DNA from: JACOTK01 sp963743945 | GTDB taxonomy: Bacteria > Actinomycetota > Acidimicrobiia > Acidimicrobiales > CADCSY01 | NCBI GenBank assembly: GCA_963743945.1 | Contig: CAVURO010000002.1 | Span: 60,213-124,212, forward strand | Direction of reading: 5' to 3' | Length of the DNA stretch: 64,000 bases | Shown here: one piece after another, positions 25,542 to 32,948 of the stretch | How positions within the stretch are numbered: position 1 is the stretch's first letter | Layout: each line of letters starts with the position of its first letter | Program-made: the position numbers and the translations under genes | The notes under the pieces: model-generated | Database searches by the model: none | Told to the model about the DNA's origin: nothing | The model's input: the letters and a program-made list of their open reading frames with translations, nothing else

Positions 25542-26447
25542 ATGCTCGCGGCCTCGCAGGCGGCCAATTCCGACCCCTGGCGCTGGCAGCCGCACCCGGA
25601 GATCTGGTTGTTGGTTGTCGCGCTCAGTGGGCTCTACATCTATGCCATGCGTGTCATCGGGCCAACGGCGACGCGACCGGGTGAATCGGTTGTAAGCCGC
25701 TCACAGATCGCCTGGTTCTCCGGCGGCATGGTCCTGCTGTGGGTCGCCATCGACTGGCCGGTGCACGACCTCGCAGAGGAGTACCTCTACAGCGTGCACA
25801 TGAGCCAACATCTGCTGTTGTCCCTGGTGATTCCACCAATGATGCTTCTGGCAACTCCCACCTGGCTGGCCCGCATGGTGATCGGCGCCGGCAGGTTCTA
25901 CCGCGTGCTGAGGGTACTCGCGCGGCCCGTTCCGGCGACTTTTGTGTTCAATGCGGTTGTGGTGCTGAGCCATTGGCCGGCGATCGTCAACAGCGCCGCC
26001 GGCAACGGTCTTCTCCACTACGGCATCCACGTCCTGGTGGTTGCATCGGCGCTGCTGATGTGGCTCCCTGTTGCCGGCCCACTTCCCGAGCTCCGTTTCT
26101 CCCTGCCCGTGCAGATGATCTATCTCTTCATCCAGTCGATCGTCCCAACCGTGCCTGCGGGTTGGCTCACCTTTGCCGAGGGAGTCGTGTACCGCTCCTA
26201 CGACGTCCCGGTGCGGGTCTGGGGGATATCGGTGATCAACGACCAGCAGTTTGCCGGGATGATCATGAAACTCGTCGGCGGGACCTATCTGTGGATCGTG
26301 ATCTTTACGCTGTTTGCCAAGTTTGCGGCTCAATCCGGTGAGGATGATCGAGCCTCGGGGATGGCGTTGGACCGTCGTGCCCCGGTTCGCACCGACTCTG
26401 ATGGCAGTGTCCTGACGTGGGATCAGGTTGAGCGAGAGCCGGCCTGA
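25542..26447 (+). CDS. ctaG: Cytochrome c oxidase assembly protein, caa3-type CtaG
   Basis: 301 residues, about seven helices. The conserved histidine motif HMSQHLLLSLVIPPMMLL near residues 85-105 and YGIHVLVVASALLMWLPV are typical of the caa3_CtaG membrane family, which helps assemble the copper site. Starts 4 bases after the cox4 stop and closes the oxidase operon. It converges with the ABC permease gene, only 10 bases away. Confidence 0.93.
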   Translation: MLAASQAANSDPWRWQPHPEIWLLVVALSGLYIYAMRVIGPTATRPGESVVSRSQIAWFSGGMVLLWVAIDWPVHDLAEEYLYSVHMSQHLLLSLVIPPMMLLATPTWLARMVIGAGRFYRVLRVLARPVPATFVFNAVVVLSHWPAIVNSAAGNGLLHYGIHVLVVASALLMWLPVAGPLPELRFSLPVQMIYLFIQSIVPTVPAGWLTFAEGVVYRSYDVPVRVWGISVINDQQFAGMIMKLVGGTYLWIVIFTLFAKFAAQSGEDDRASGMALDRRAPVRTDSDGSVLTWDQVEREPA

Positions 26448-26457
26448 ATCGAGTCGG

Positions 26458-27189
26458 TCAATCCCAGCGAAAGAACCGAGTAGCAAGAGCCGGAGCGGCA
26501 GTCGCCCACACGGCGAGCACGATCCATGGTTGTGGTGCAGTCCCGCTCCCATCGAGGGCGCGGGTGACAGCCTCGGCGAGGGCGGCTGCCGGCAAGAGCT
26601 CAGCCAGGGATTCCAGCGCTGCCGGAAGCCGGTCGACGGGGAAGACCATGCCTCCGATGAGCAGCAGGATGAGGTAGAGCCCATTGGCCGCCGCCAGGGT
26701 CATGAGGCCACTGAGGGTGCCGGCGAGGAAGAGGCCGATGCCGGCGAAGGCAACCGACGCCAACAACATGGCACCAAGGGCGAGTAATGGGTTGCCGACC
26801 GGGTGCCACCCCAACGCGACTGCCACAAGGCTCAGGACGATGATCTGGACAACCTCCACGGTCACGATCACCGAGGTCTTGGCCAGTAGCAGTGCCGGGC
26901 GTCCGAGAGGGGAGGCGCCAAGACGCTTGAGGACCCCGTACTGACGTTCGAAGCCGGTTCCTATGGCCAGACTCACCATCGAGGAGGACATGATGGCCAG
27001 GGCCAGGATGCCGGGGGCAAGGGCGTCCACCGGTTCACGAGCCGTCGCCGCTCTCGGAAGGAGGTCCACTTGGGAGAAGAAGACCAGAAGGATGACGGGG
27101 ATCGCCATCGTGAGCAGCAGCACCTCGCCCTGGCGCGACATCAAGATGAGCTCGGCACGGGTCTGGGCCAACACGGCTCGGCGGTTCAC
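26458..27189 (-). CDS. ABC-2 type exporter permease
   Basis: 243 residues from GTG 27189 (NRRAVLAQTRAELILM), six predicted helices with the ABC-2 pattern (AIPVILLVFFSQV, PGILALAIMSSSMVSLAIGTGFER, GASPLGRPALL coupling segment, C-terminal GGMVFPVDRLP). The GTG overlaps the stop of the ATPase gene, so the two form one exporter. Substrate unknown: such two-gene systems often export drugs or lipids, but nothing here decides. Confidence 0.9.
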   Translation of the reverse strand: MNRRAVLAQTRAELILMSRQGEVLLLTMAIPVILLVFFSQVDLLPRAATAREPVDALAPGILALAIMSSSMVSLAIGTGFERQYGVLKRLGASPLGRPALLLAKTSVIVTVEVVQIIVLSLVAVALGWHPVGNPLLALGAMLLASVAFAGIGLFLAGTLSGLMTLAAANGLYLILLLIGGMVFPVDRLPAALESLAELLPAAALAEAVTRALDGSGTAPQPWIVLAVWATAAPALATRFFRWD

Positions 27190-28121
27190 GGGTGGGACTC
27201 CCCTTGCTCCTGCCGACCGGTCAGGCGGAGGAAGACGTCCTCCAGGGAGTGTCGACCGGCGCGGAGGTCGGCGAGAGGGAGGTTCTGCTCCGACAGCCAC
27301 GCAGTGAGATCGGCGATGACGACCGGGGTTGGGGGGCTGTCGAGTCGGTATTCACCAGGGCTCACCTCGATGACGGGCGCACCCATCCGCTCGGTGAGCG
27401 CACCGACGTCGAGCTTGGCCGGTGCGCCGAAGTGGATCCCATGGTCCTCGCCGGTATGCATCAATTCAGCGAGGGTTCCTGCCGCGACCATCCGTCCGTG
27501 ATCGATGATGACGACTCGGTCGGCAAGGCGCTGCGCTTCGCCGAGCTCGTGGGTGGTCAGGAGCACGGCGACTCCATCGTCCCGGAGCGTCCGAATCACG
27601 TCCCGCACGATCTGACGTCCCGACACGTCCAGGCCCGACGTGGGCTCGTCGAGAAATACGACCCTGGGTTTGCCGATCAGCGCCAATGCCAAGGAGAGCC
27701 GCTGTTGCTCACCGCCGGACAGTTGGCGCCAGGTGGAGCGGGCACGGTCGCCCAGGCCCATGCGTTGGAGGAGAAACCCGGGCGCGATCGGGTCGGGATA
27801 GAAGGCGGCGTACAGACGCAAGGCCTCGATGACGCGCATTCCCGGGTGAATGCCTCCCTGCTGCAACATGATGCCGACGTGCATCATGAGGGGCCCGTGG
27901 TCTTCGATCGGGTCGAGATCGAGGACCCGAACACGGCCGGACGTCGCGTTGCGATAGCCCTCGAGGGTCTCGACGGTTGACGTCTTGCCGGCGCCGTTCG
28001 GGCCGAGAAGCACGAGCACCTCGCCGGGCTCGACGTCAAAGGTCACGCCGTCGACCGCCTTGACCGTGTCGCGGTCGCGACGGTAGTGGACCGAGAGGTC
28101 CTCCACGGAGATGGCCGGCAT
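27186..28121 (-). CDS. ABC-2 type exporter ATP-binding protein
   Basis: 311 residues. Walker A GPNGAGKTST, Q-loop LQQGGIHPG, signature LSGGEQQR, Walker B VVFLDEPTSGLD and switch His in TTHEL are all intact. A C-terminal ~90-residue domain of the DrrA/CcmA-like exporter type follows. ATG 28121 has TATCGT 6 bases upstream and no Shine-Dalgarno sequence, so the message is probably leaderless. Divergent from serS. Confidence 0.94.
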   Translation of the reverse strand: MPAISVEDLSVHYRRDRDTVKAVDGVTFDVEPGEVLVLLGPNGAGKTSTVETLEGYRNATSGRVRVLDLDPIEDHGPLMMHVGIMLQQGGIHPGMRVIEALRLYAAFYPDPIAPGFLLQRMGLGDRARSTWRQLSGGEQQRLSLALALIGKPRVVFLDEPTSGLDVSGRQIVRDVIRTLRDDGVAVLLTTHELGEAQRLADRVVIIDHGRMVAAGTLAELMHTGEDHGIHFGAPAKLDVGALTERMGAPVIEVSPGEYRLDSPPTPVVIADLTAWLSEQNLPLADLRAGRHSLEDVFLRLTGRQEQGESHP

Positions 28122-28226
28122 GCAAGCACGATACAGGGGTCGAACCGAACGACTGCAGGCGTCGATGTCGAGTGCAGCGTCGAGCTGAAGCACGATCGGG
28201 TGCCACCCGGCGGCTACCGTCACGAC
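28122..28226. promoter_or_regulatory. Divergent leaderless promoters of the ABC operon and serS
   Basis: Minus strand: TATCGT (plus-strand 28128-28133) ends 6 bases before the ATPase ATG. Plus strand: TACCGT (28215-28220) ends 6 bases before the serS ATG. The 105-base gap has no other obvious structure. Confidence 0.55.
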
Positions 28227-29516
28227 ATGCTCGATGTGAAACGACTGCGTACCGACCTTGCCGCAGTACAGGGCGGCCTGCTTCGCAAAGGGGCCGGCAT
28301 CGATGACCTCAATCGCGTGCTCGCGCTCGACGAGCAGCGACGCGATTTGGCCGAGCAGCTCGACGAGATGCGTGCCCGGATCAAGGACCTCTCCCGTCGG
28401 GTGGGCGATCTCCGGCGACAGGGGAAGGCCGACGAGGCCGAGGCGCTGATGGCCGAGAGTCGCCGGCTCGGTGATGACGAGCGAGATCTCTCGTCACGAG
28501 CCGACGAGGTGGCCGACGACCTGCGAGAGCTGCTGTTGGGCTTGCCGAACGAGCCGGCCGACGAGGCTCCCGATGGCGCCGGGCAGAGCGACAACGTGAT
28601 CACGCGGGTGGAGGGTGGCCATCGACGCTGGGAGGAGCATCAACGTGTCCCCCACTGGGAGATCGGCGAGTCCCTCGGTCTGTTGGATCTCGAACGTGGA
28701 GCGAAGCTTTCGGGCTCGATGTTCGTGGTCTATCGAGGAGCCGGCGCTCGTCTCGTTCGGGCCCTCTGTCAGTTGGCCCTTGACCGGAATCTCGATGCAT
28801 TCGAGGAGATCCGCCCCCCGACCCTTGTGAGGACAGAGACCATGATCTCGACGGGGCACCTTCCCAAGTTTGCCGATGATGCGTACCACTTGGAACGGGA
28901 CGACCTGTGGGCGGTACCCACCGCCGAGGTGCCCTTGACGTCGATGGCGCGTGACGAGATTCTCGACGAGGCCGATCTGCCGGTGCGTCTGATGGCCCAC
29001 ACGTCGTGCTTCCGCCGTGAGGCAGGCTCGGCCGGTCGCGACACTCGAGGCCTGTTGCGGGTGCATGAGTTCGACAAGGTGGAGATCCTCGCCTACACGA
29101 CAGCGGCGCAGGCGGCTGCGACCCACCTCGACCTGTTGGCGAGAGCCGAGGCCTGCCTTGTCGCCCTTGACCTGACCTACCGCGTCGTCGACATCTGCAC
29201 CGGTGATCTCAGTTTCTCGGCGAGACGTTGCTTTGATCTCGAAGTCTATGCGCCTGGGTGCGACCAATGGCTGGAGGTCTCGTCGATCTCCTGGTTCGGC
29301 GACTTCCAGGCCCGTCGCGCAAACATTCGCTATCGACGGGGTGACGATCGCAAGGTGCTGCCGGTGCACACGTTGAACGGCTCGGCACTGGCGGTCCCGA
29401 GGGTGTGGGCGGCTCTGGTGGAGGTCTACCGGCAGCCCGACGGGAGCATCGCGTTGCCCGATGTGCTCCGGCCGTACTTCGGGGGCGCGTCTGTTCTGGC
29501 GGGACCTCCCGGGTAG
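28227..29516 (+). CDS. serS: Seryl-tRNA synthetase
   Basis: Class II synthetase charging tRNA-Ser, 429 residues. N-terminal coiled coil (about 30-100, QRRDLAEQLDEMRARIKDLSRR) clamps the long variable arm. Catalytic motif 2 is TSCFRREAGSAGRDTRGLLRVHEF and motif 3 contains NGSALAVPR. The frame is open upstream, but ATG 28227 fits the family start (MLDVKRLRTD) and a -10 box lies 6 bases before it. No tRNA-Ser is in the window. Confidence 0.97.
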   Translation: MLDVKRLRTDLAAVQGGLLRKGAGIDDLNRVLALDEQRRDLAEQLDEMRARIKDLSRRVGDLRRQGKADEAEALMAESRRLGDDERDLSSRADEVADDLRELLLGLPNEPADEAPDGAGQSDNVITRVEGGHRRWEEHQRVPHWEIGESLGLLDLERGAKLSGSMFVVYRGAGARLVRALCQLALDRNLDAFEEIRPPTLVRTETMISTGHLPKFADDAYHLERDDLWAVPTAEVPLTSMARDEILDEADLPVRLMAHTSCFRREAGSAGRDTRGLLRVHEFDKVEILAYTTAAQAAATHLDLLARAEACLVALDLTYRVVDICTGDLSFSARRCFDLEVYAPGCDQWLEVSSISWFGDFQARRANIRYRRGDDRKVLPVHTLNGSALAVPRVWAALVEVYRQPDGSIALPDVLRPYFGGASVLAGPPG

Positions 29517-29580
29517 GGGGCGGCCCAACCGTTCACCTCGGTTGGGTGCTTCGAGTCGCCTGGGGGTAGATTGTCCGGCC

Positions 29581-29703
29581 GTGACGACTGCACAGACGCT
29601 CTTCAGCATTGCTCTTGGGTCGGTCGCTCTTGTCATCACGGGTTTTGCACTTCATGTGGCCTCCTCGACCATGTGGGGCAATCGCTGGTACAGGAGGCGC
29701 TAG
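29581..29703 (+). CDS. 40-residue single-helix membrane protein upstream of sdhC
   Basis: A GTG-started ORF of 40 residues: a hydrophobic helix (LFSIALGSVALVITGFALHVA) ending in a short polar, basic tail (MWGNRWYRRR). TAGATT stands 8 bases before the GTG, and its stop codon abuts the sdhC ATG with no gap. Position, codon use and a promoter of its own suggest it is translated. It could be a small subunit or assembly factor of the succinate dehydrogenase anchor, which is inference. I know no family for it. Confidence 0.6.
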   Translation: MTTAQTLFSIALGSVALVITGFALHVASSTMWGNRWYRRR

Positions 29704-30117
29704 ATGGTCGAGGTCAGCCAGAGGCCGTTGGAATCATCCATTCGTGCTGATCAGGTGGTCTACAAGGGCAAGACCGGACAGTGGGCCTTTGTGACCCATC
29801 GGGTCACCGGCTTTCTCGTCTTCATGTTCCTGTTGTTGCACATCATCGACGTTTCGCTCGTCAACATCGATGCGGACCTCTATGACGAGGTCCATGAGCT
29901 GTACGGAAACATCGTGCTTCGCCTCTTCGAGGTGGGCCTGTTGTTCGCACTGGTGTTCCATGCGCTGAACGGACTGCGCATCGTGGTGCTGGACTTCTTT
30001 CCCGGCGCGATCACCAAGGAGCGCAGTATGACGGCCATCGTCGTCGTCCTCACGATCCTGGCGGTCGTGCCCGGTGGCTACATCATCATCAAGCCCTGGC
30101 TGGACGGAACCTTCTGA
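29704..30117 (+). CDS. sdhC: Succinate dehydrogenase cytochrome b subunit (SdhC)
   Basis: 137 residues, three helices. WAFVTHRVTGFLVFMFLLLH contains the HRxTG motif and a heme-ligand His; VFHALNGLRIVVLDFF is the second hallmark. It anchors the dehydrogenase and passes electrons to quinone. Overlaps sdhD (TGATG). Confidence 0.93.
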   Translation: MVEVSQRPLESSIRADQVVYKGKTGQWAFVTHRVTGFLVFMFLLLHIIDVSLVNIDADLYDEVHELYGNIVLRLFEVGLLFALVFHALNGLRIVVLDFFPGAITKERSMTAIVVVLTILAVVPGGYIIIKPWLDGTF

Positions 30118-30527
30118 TGGCCGTCGTCGCCGATCCACGGACTGCAGAACCACCGAGGCCGGTGCGCCCCGGTCGGGGAAGGCGCCCGAAGCAGAACCTC
30201 GAGACATGGACCTGGTTCTTCATGCGGGTGTCGGGTCTGATCCTGATCTTTCTGTCGCTGTCGCATTTCGCCATCACCCACATCGTCAACGACGTGGTCG
30301 AGACCGACGCCTCGTTCGTGGCCGAACGCTGGGACAACCCGTTGTGGCGCCTGTTCGACTGGACGTTGCTCGCCCTGGCTCTCGGCCACGGGCTCAATGG
30401 TGTGCGTTGGAGCATCGACGACTACATCACCTCGAAGGCCAGGAGAGCGGCGGTCAAGGCGCTGGTCTACGGCACCAGCGGTGTGTTGTTCGCCTACGGC
30501 ACGATCACGATCCTTACCTTCGGCTGA
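30117..30527 (+). CDS. sdhD: Succinate dehydrogenase membrane anchor (SdhD)
   Basis: 136 residues: a basic, proline-rich N-terminus, then three helices. FFMRVSGLILIFLSLSHFAITH and ALGHGLNGVRWSIDDYI match the SdhD fold. The flavoprotein and iron-sulfur genes (sdhA, sdhB) normally follow, but here the operon ends and the next gene converges 6 bases away, so sdhAB must be elsewhere. Confidence 0.92.
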   Translation: MAVVADPRTAEPPRPVRPGRGRRPKQNLETWTWFFMRVSGLILIFLSLSHFAITHIVNDVVETDASFVAERWDNPLWRLFDWTLLALALGHGLNGVRWSIDDYITSKARRAAVKALVYGTSGVLFAYGTITILTFG

Positions 30528-30533
30528 TCGCTG

Positions 30534-31412
30534 TCACCGCTCTTGCGGCTGATCACCGCCCGCGTGCATGCCGCGGTGGTACCGGAGCGCCGCCGACACG
30601 GTGGCGAGCAGGATGACCGGGATGGCCAGGACGAGGCCGAGGGAAACCCCGCCGTCGTGCAGCCACACCTGGGTCGAGGTCGCCACATCCTCGATCATCG
30701 AGATCGGGCTGGTGCCGACGATGGCGGAGGGGTCCCGTCGAAGGTTGTCCGCCCAGTAGTAGACAAGATATGCCCCTACGGCGACCAGAAGCCCGCCGGC
30801 GACCCGATCGGTGTACTGCAGCATGCGGCGCATCCGACGAACCATGGATTCGCGGGCGAGTGCGAGCGCAAGCGACAGCGCCATCAACACGACGCTCATG
30901 CCCAGCCCGTAGGCGACAAATGCGAGGACACCGGAGAGCAGGTTCTCCCGCTCGGAGGTCCCCGCCACCATCACGAGAAAGACGGGCAGCGTGCACGACA
31001 GCGAGGCGATGGCATAGGACATGCCGAACAACACCATCGACCGCCAACGACGGTTGGTGCCGCCCTTGTCCAGGCGCGGAAGCGAAACCTTGACCTGATA
31101 GCTCCCCAACATGGCCACGCCCAGGACGATCATTGCCAGGCCGATCACGATGGTCACCCAGGGGATGACGCGGTACACCGAGTCGACACCTGCGTTGATC
31201 GGAAGGCCGAGGATCACGAAAACGACGAGAAAGCCGGTGGAGACGGCTGCCGCGGCCGTCAGAGCACGAGGTATGCGACCATTCTGATCGGTATCCGTAT
31301 CGTCGACACCGATGAAATAGGACAGGTAGGCAGGCAGCATCGGAAACCCGCAGGGGTTGACCGTCGCGACCATTCCGGCCGTGAACGCCAATGCCAGAGG
31401 CGCCTCGATCAT
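30534..31412 (-). CDS. ccdA: CcdA/DsbD-family thiol-disulfide transmembrane protein
   Basis: 292 residues, about eight helices. NPCGFPMLPAYLSYF and SCTLPVFLVM carry the two conserved redox cysteines that move reducing power across the membrane, for cytochrome c maturation or oxidase copper assembly. Its ATG overlaps the stop of the thioredoxin gene upstream, making a reductant-relay pair. The extra C-terminal helix (LVLAIPVILLATVSAAL) is longer than in minimal CcdA. Confidence 0.9.
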   Translation of the reverse strand: MIEAPLALAFTAGMVATVNPCGFPMLPAYLSYFIGVDDTDTDQNGRIPRALTAAAAVSTGFLVVFVILGLPINAGVDSVYRVIPWVTIVIGLAMIVLGVAMLGSYQVKVSLPRLDKGGTNRRWRSMVLFGMSYAIASLSCTLPVFLVMVAGTSERENLLSGVLAFVAYGLGMSVVLMALSLALALARESMVRRMRRMLQYTDRVAGGLLVAVGAYLVYYWADNLRRDPSAIVGTSPISMIEDVATSTQVWLHDGGVSLGLVLAIPVILLATVSAALRYHRGMHAGGDQPQER

Positions 31413-32050
31413 CGCATCAGCTGTGCGATCTTGGCCCGCAGGTCCTCGGCACTCAGAGCGCCGGGGACCGAGTCGACGATGGCACCGTCGGCCGAGACGA
31501 AGAACGTCGACGGCATCACGACAACGCCCAGGTCGTTGGCGAGACTTCCGCTGGGGTCGCGAAGGATGTCATAGGTGACCTTGGTGCGTGCCACCAGGGC
31601 ACGGCCGTCCTCCACGCTCTCCTTCAGCGAGACGCCGACGAAGCCGACGGCGTCCGCCAGCTGTCGGTGCACGGCCTCGAAGGCGGGCATCTCCTGGATG
31701 CAGGGAGGGCAGGTTGACGCGAAGAAGTTGATGACGAGGGGCTTACCCCGATAGTGATCGAAGGTGATCGTTCCGCCCTCCAGGCGAGCGAACGACCGAC
31801 CGGGAAGCAGGTCCCCTGTGGTGTTCCTGCCGACGAGCGGGGTGGGGTCCCTGTTGTCCGCGGTGAAGCGAAGGGGTGGGGCCGACAACTCGGGTTCCGC
31901 AGGTGAGGTGTCGATGAACAGGGACGCGAGGAACCCGGCGGCGAGCGCCGCGGCCAGACCGACGACCGCGAAGACCGTCCCTCGCAACAGGTACGGGCGA
32001 CGGCTCGTGCGGATCGGCGCCGGGGATGGGGATGGGGTCTCGGTGTCCAT
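31409..32050 (-). CDS. TlpA-like membrane-anchored thioredoxin
   Basis: 213 residues. One N-terminal helix (about 22-45) then an extracytoplasmic thioredoxin fold with active site CPPC in NFFASTCPPCIQEMPAF and the cis-Pro in VVMPSTFFV. GGTITFDHYRGKPLVINF is typical of TlpA/ResA reductases. ATG 32050 has GGAG 6 bases upstream. It likely receives electrons from CcdA and reduces apocytochrome c or CuA cysteines, which fits the caa3 oxidase locus nearby. Confidence 0.9.
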   Translation of the reverse strand: MDTETPSPSPAPIRTSRRPYLLRGTVFAVVGLAAALAAGFLASLFIDTSPAEPELSAPPLRFTADNRDPTPLVGRNTTGDLLPGRSFARLEGGTITFDHYRGKPLVINFFASTCPPCIQEMPAFEAVHRQLADAVGFVGVSLKESVEDGRALVARTKVTYDILRDPSGSLANDLGVVVMPSTFFVSADGAIVDSVPGALSAEDLRAKIAQLMR

Positions 32051-32176
32051 GGCGGCTCCGTACAGGCTACCGGAGCAGATTGCGGGGTTTCCCTTTGCCA
32101 TCCGGGACACGCTTGGCCGCGGGCGGGACGGGGGCTCGGGCATGCGTCGCCCCGGTCCCGCAACCTACGGTCTCGG

Positions 32177-32527
32177 TCAGGCAGAACGTATGGCGGGGGC
32201 GACCAGCACACGGGTGCCGGACACGACGACATGTTCCGCCTCGCGTTCACGGGGCGGACGACCCCGTCGACGCTTGTAGGCGATGATTCGACCGTTCGAG
32301 ATCAACTGACCACCCCAGACTCCATTGGGCTCGCGCCGATCGACGGCACCCGCGAGGCAGTCATCCCTGAGGGGACACTCCCGGCAGATGTGCTTGGCAC
32401 GGGCGATCGAAACGGGGTCCTCCGAGAAGAACAGGTCGGTCATGGTCCCATTGGGGGTGTTGCATGCCGCTCCGGCGGACCGGTCGATGTCGATGGGCCC
32501 GTTGGTGAGGATTGCGGCGATGGACAT
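32177..32527 (-). CDS. whiB7: WhiB7-like iron-sulfur transcription factor
   Basis: 116 residues. Four WhiB cysteines: Cys22 in GAACNTPNG and the C-x2-C-x5-C cluster ICRECPLRDDC. The turn is GVWGGQ, followed by SNGRIIAYKRRRGRPPR: the AT-hook RGRP is the mark of WhiB7, and the spacing from GVWGG matches mycobacterial WhiB7. In mycobacteria and streptomycetes WhiB7 is induced by ribosome-targeting antibiotics and activates efflux and resistance genes. An MFS efflux gene lies just upstream on the same strand. AAGGAG stands 6 bases before ATG. The leader holds a terminator, an uORF and tandem repeats. Confidence 0.85.
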   Translation of the reverse strand: MSIAAILTNGPIDIDRSAGAACNTPNGTMTDLFFSEDPVSIARAKHICRECPLRDDCLAGAVDRREPNGVWGGQLISNGRIIAYKRRRGRPPREREAEHVVVSGTRVLVAPAIRSA

Positions 32528-32597
32528 GCTGTTCTCCTTGATTCGTCGGGAAATCAGGCAGGGATTGGGTGGTTTCGTTGGTCGGGCACCGGAGACC

Positions 32598-32649
32598 GGG
32601 ACAGGTGATCGGGACAGGTGATCGGGACAGGTGATCGGGACAGGTGATC
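32598..32649. repeat. Four perfect 13-base tandem repeats
   Basis: GGGACAGGTGATC occurs four times head to tail with no mismatch, followed by a partial fifth copy (GGACA). It lies 71-122 bases upstream of the whiB7 start, between the terminator-like hairpin and the ribosome site. 13 bases is neither a codon multiple nor a helical turn. It could be a slippage product, a protein-binding array or a variable-length spacer. Confidence 0.9.
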
Positions 32650-32686
32650 GGACAAAGAAAGAGGCCGCCGGGTTGTCCCGACGGCC
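32650..32686 (-). terminator. Intrinsic terminator / attenuator hairpin before whiB7
   Basis: On the minus strand the arms GGCCGTCGGG and CCCGGCGGCC pair over 10 positions (one U-G wobble) around loop ACAA and are followed by TCTTTCTTTG. On the plus strand the wobble becomes a C-A mismatch and there is no T-run, so the signal is directional towards whiB7. It lies about 123 bases before the whiB7 ATG. Confidence 0.7.
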
Positions 32687-32708
32687 TTGGCGGTTCCTGG
32701 GTGCTTTG

Positions 32709-32744
32709 TCAGCTCAGGGTGCGGGCTCGTCGGGTGGGTGCCAT
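32709..32744 (-). promoter_or_regulatory. Candidate leader peptide (uORF) before the whiB7 hairpin
   Basis: An 11-codon ORF, MAPTRRARTLS, whose stop is 22 bases before the terminator stem. It could host a stalling ribosome that prevents the hairpin from forming, as known for whiB7 leaders in mycobacteria. No clear ribosome site precedes it. The same frame is open to 32897, and an alternative 18-codon ORF begins about 24 bases upstream in another frame. Weak on its own, supported by position. Confidence 0.35.
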
Positions 32745-32948
32745 GTCTTGATTGCCGGGCAATGTGCCATGCCTACGACGACGAAGACGTACATCGGAGC
32801 GACCGCGCGTCGGGAACCACGGACCTGTGAACTCCATTGCGTCAGATCGCTTCTCATCGAAGGCCTTCACTTTCGGATGGAACAATGTCGGCTGCACCAG
32901 GGGCGCACGACCATGCCAGCACGCGTGGGTGGAGGCGTCAACCGATTT

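Larger units (their letters stand above)
32528..32948 (-). promoter_or_regulatory. Long leader region of whiB7 / downstream region of the MFS gene
   Basis: A 421-base gap. Reading towards whiB7 it contains a short ORF (32744-32709), a strong hairpin followed by a T-rich tract (32686 to about 32650), four 13-base repeats (32649-32598) and the whiB7 ribosome site. Between hairpin and whiB7 I find no TANNNT box on the minus strand, so the promoter must lie upstream of the hairpin. That is what an attenuator needs. The alternative is that the hairpin simply ends the MFS transcript. Confidence 0.55.

Noticed and set aside
32598..32649. Tandem repeats considered as a CRISPR array
   Set aside because: Units are 13 bases, contiguous with no spacers, and no cas gene is present.
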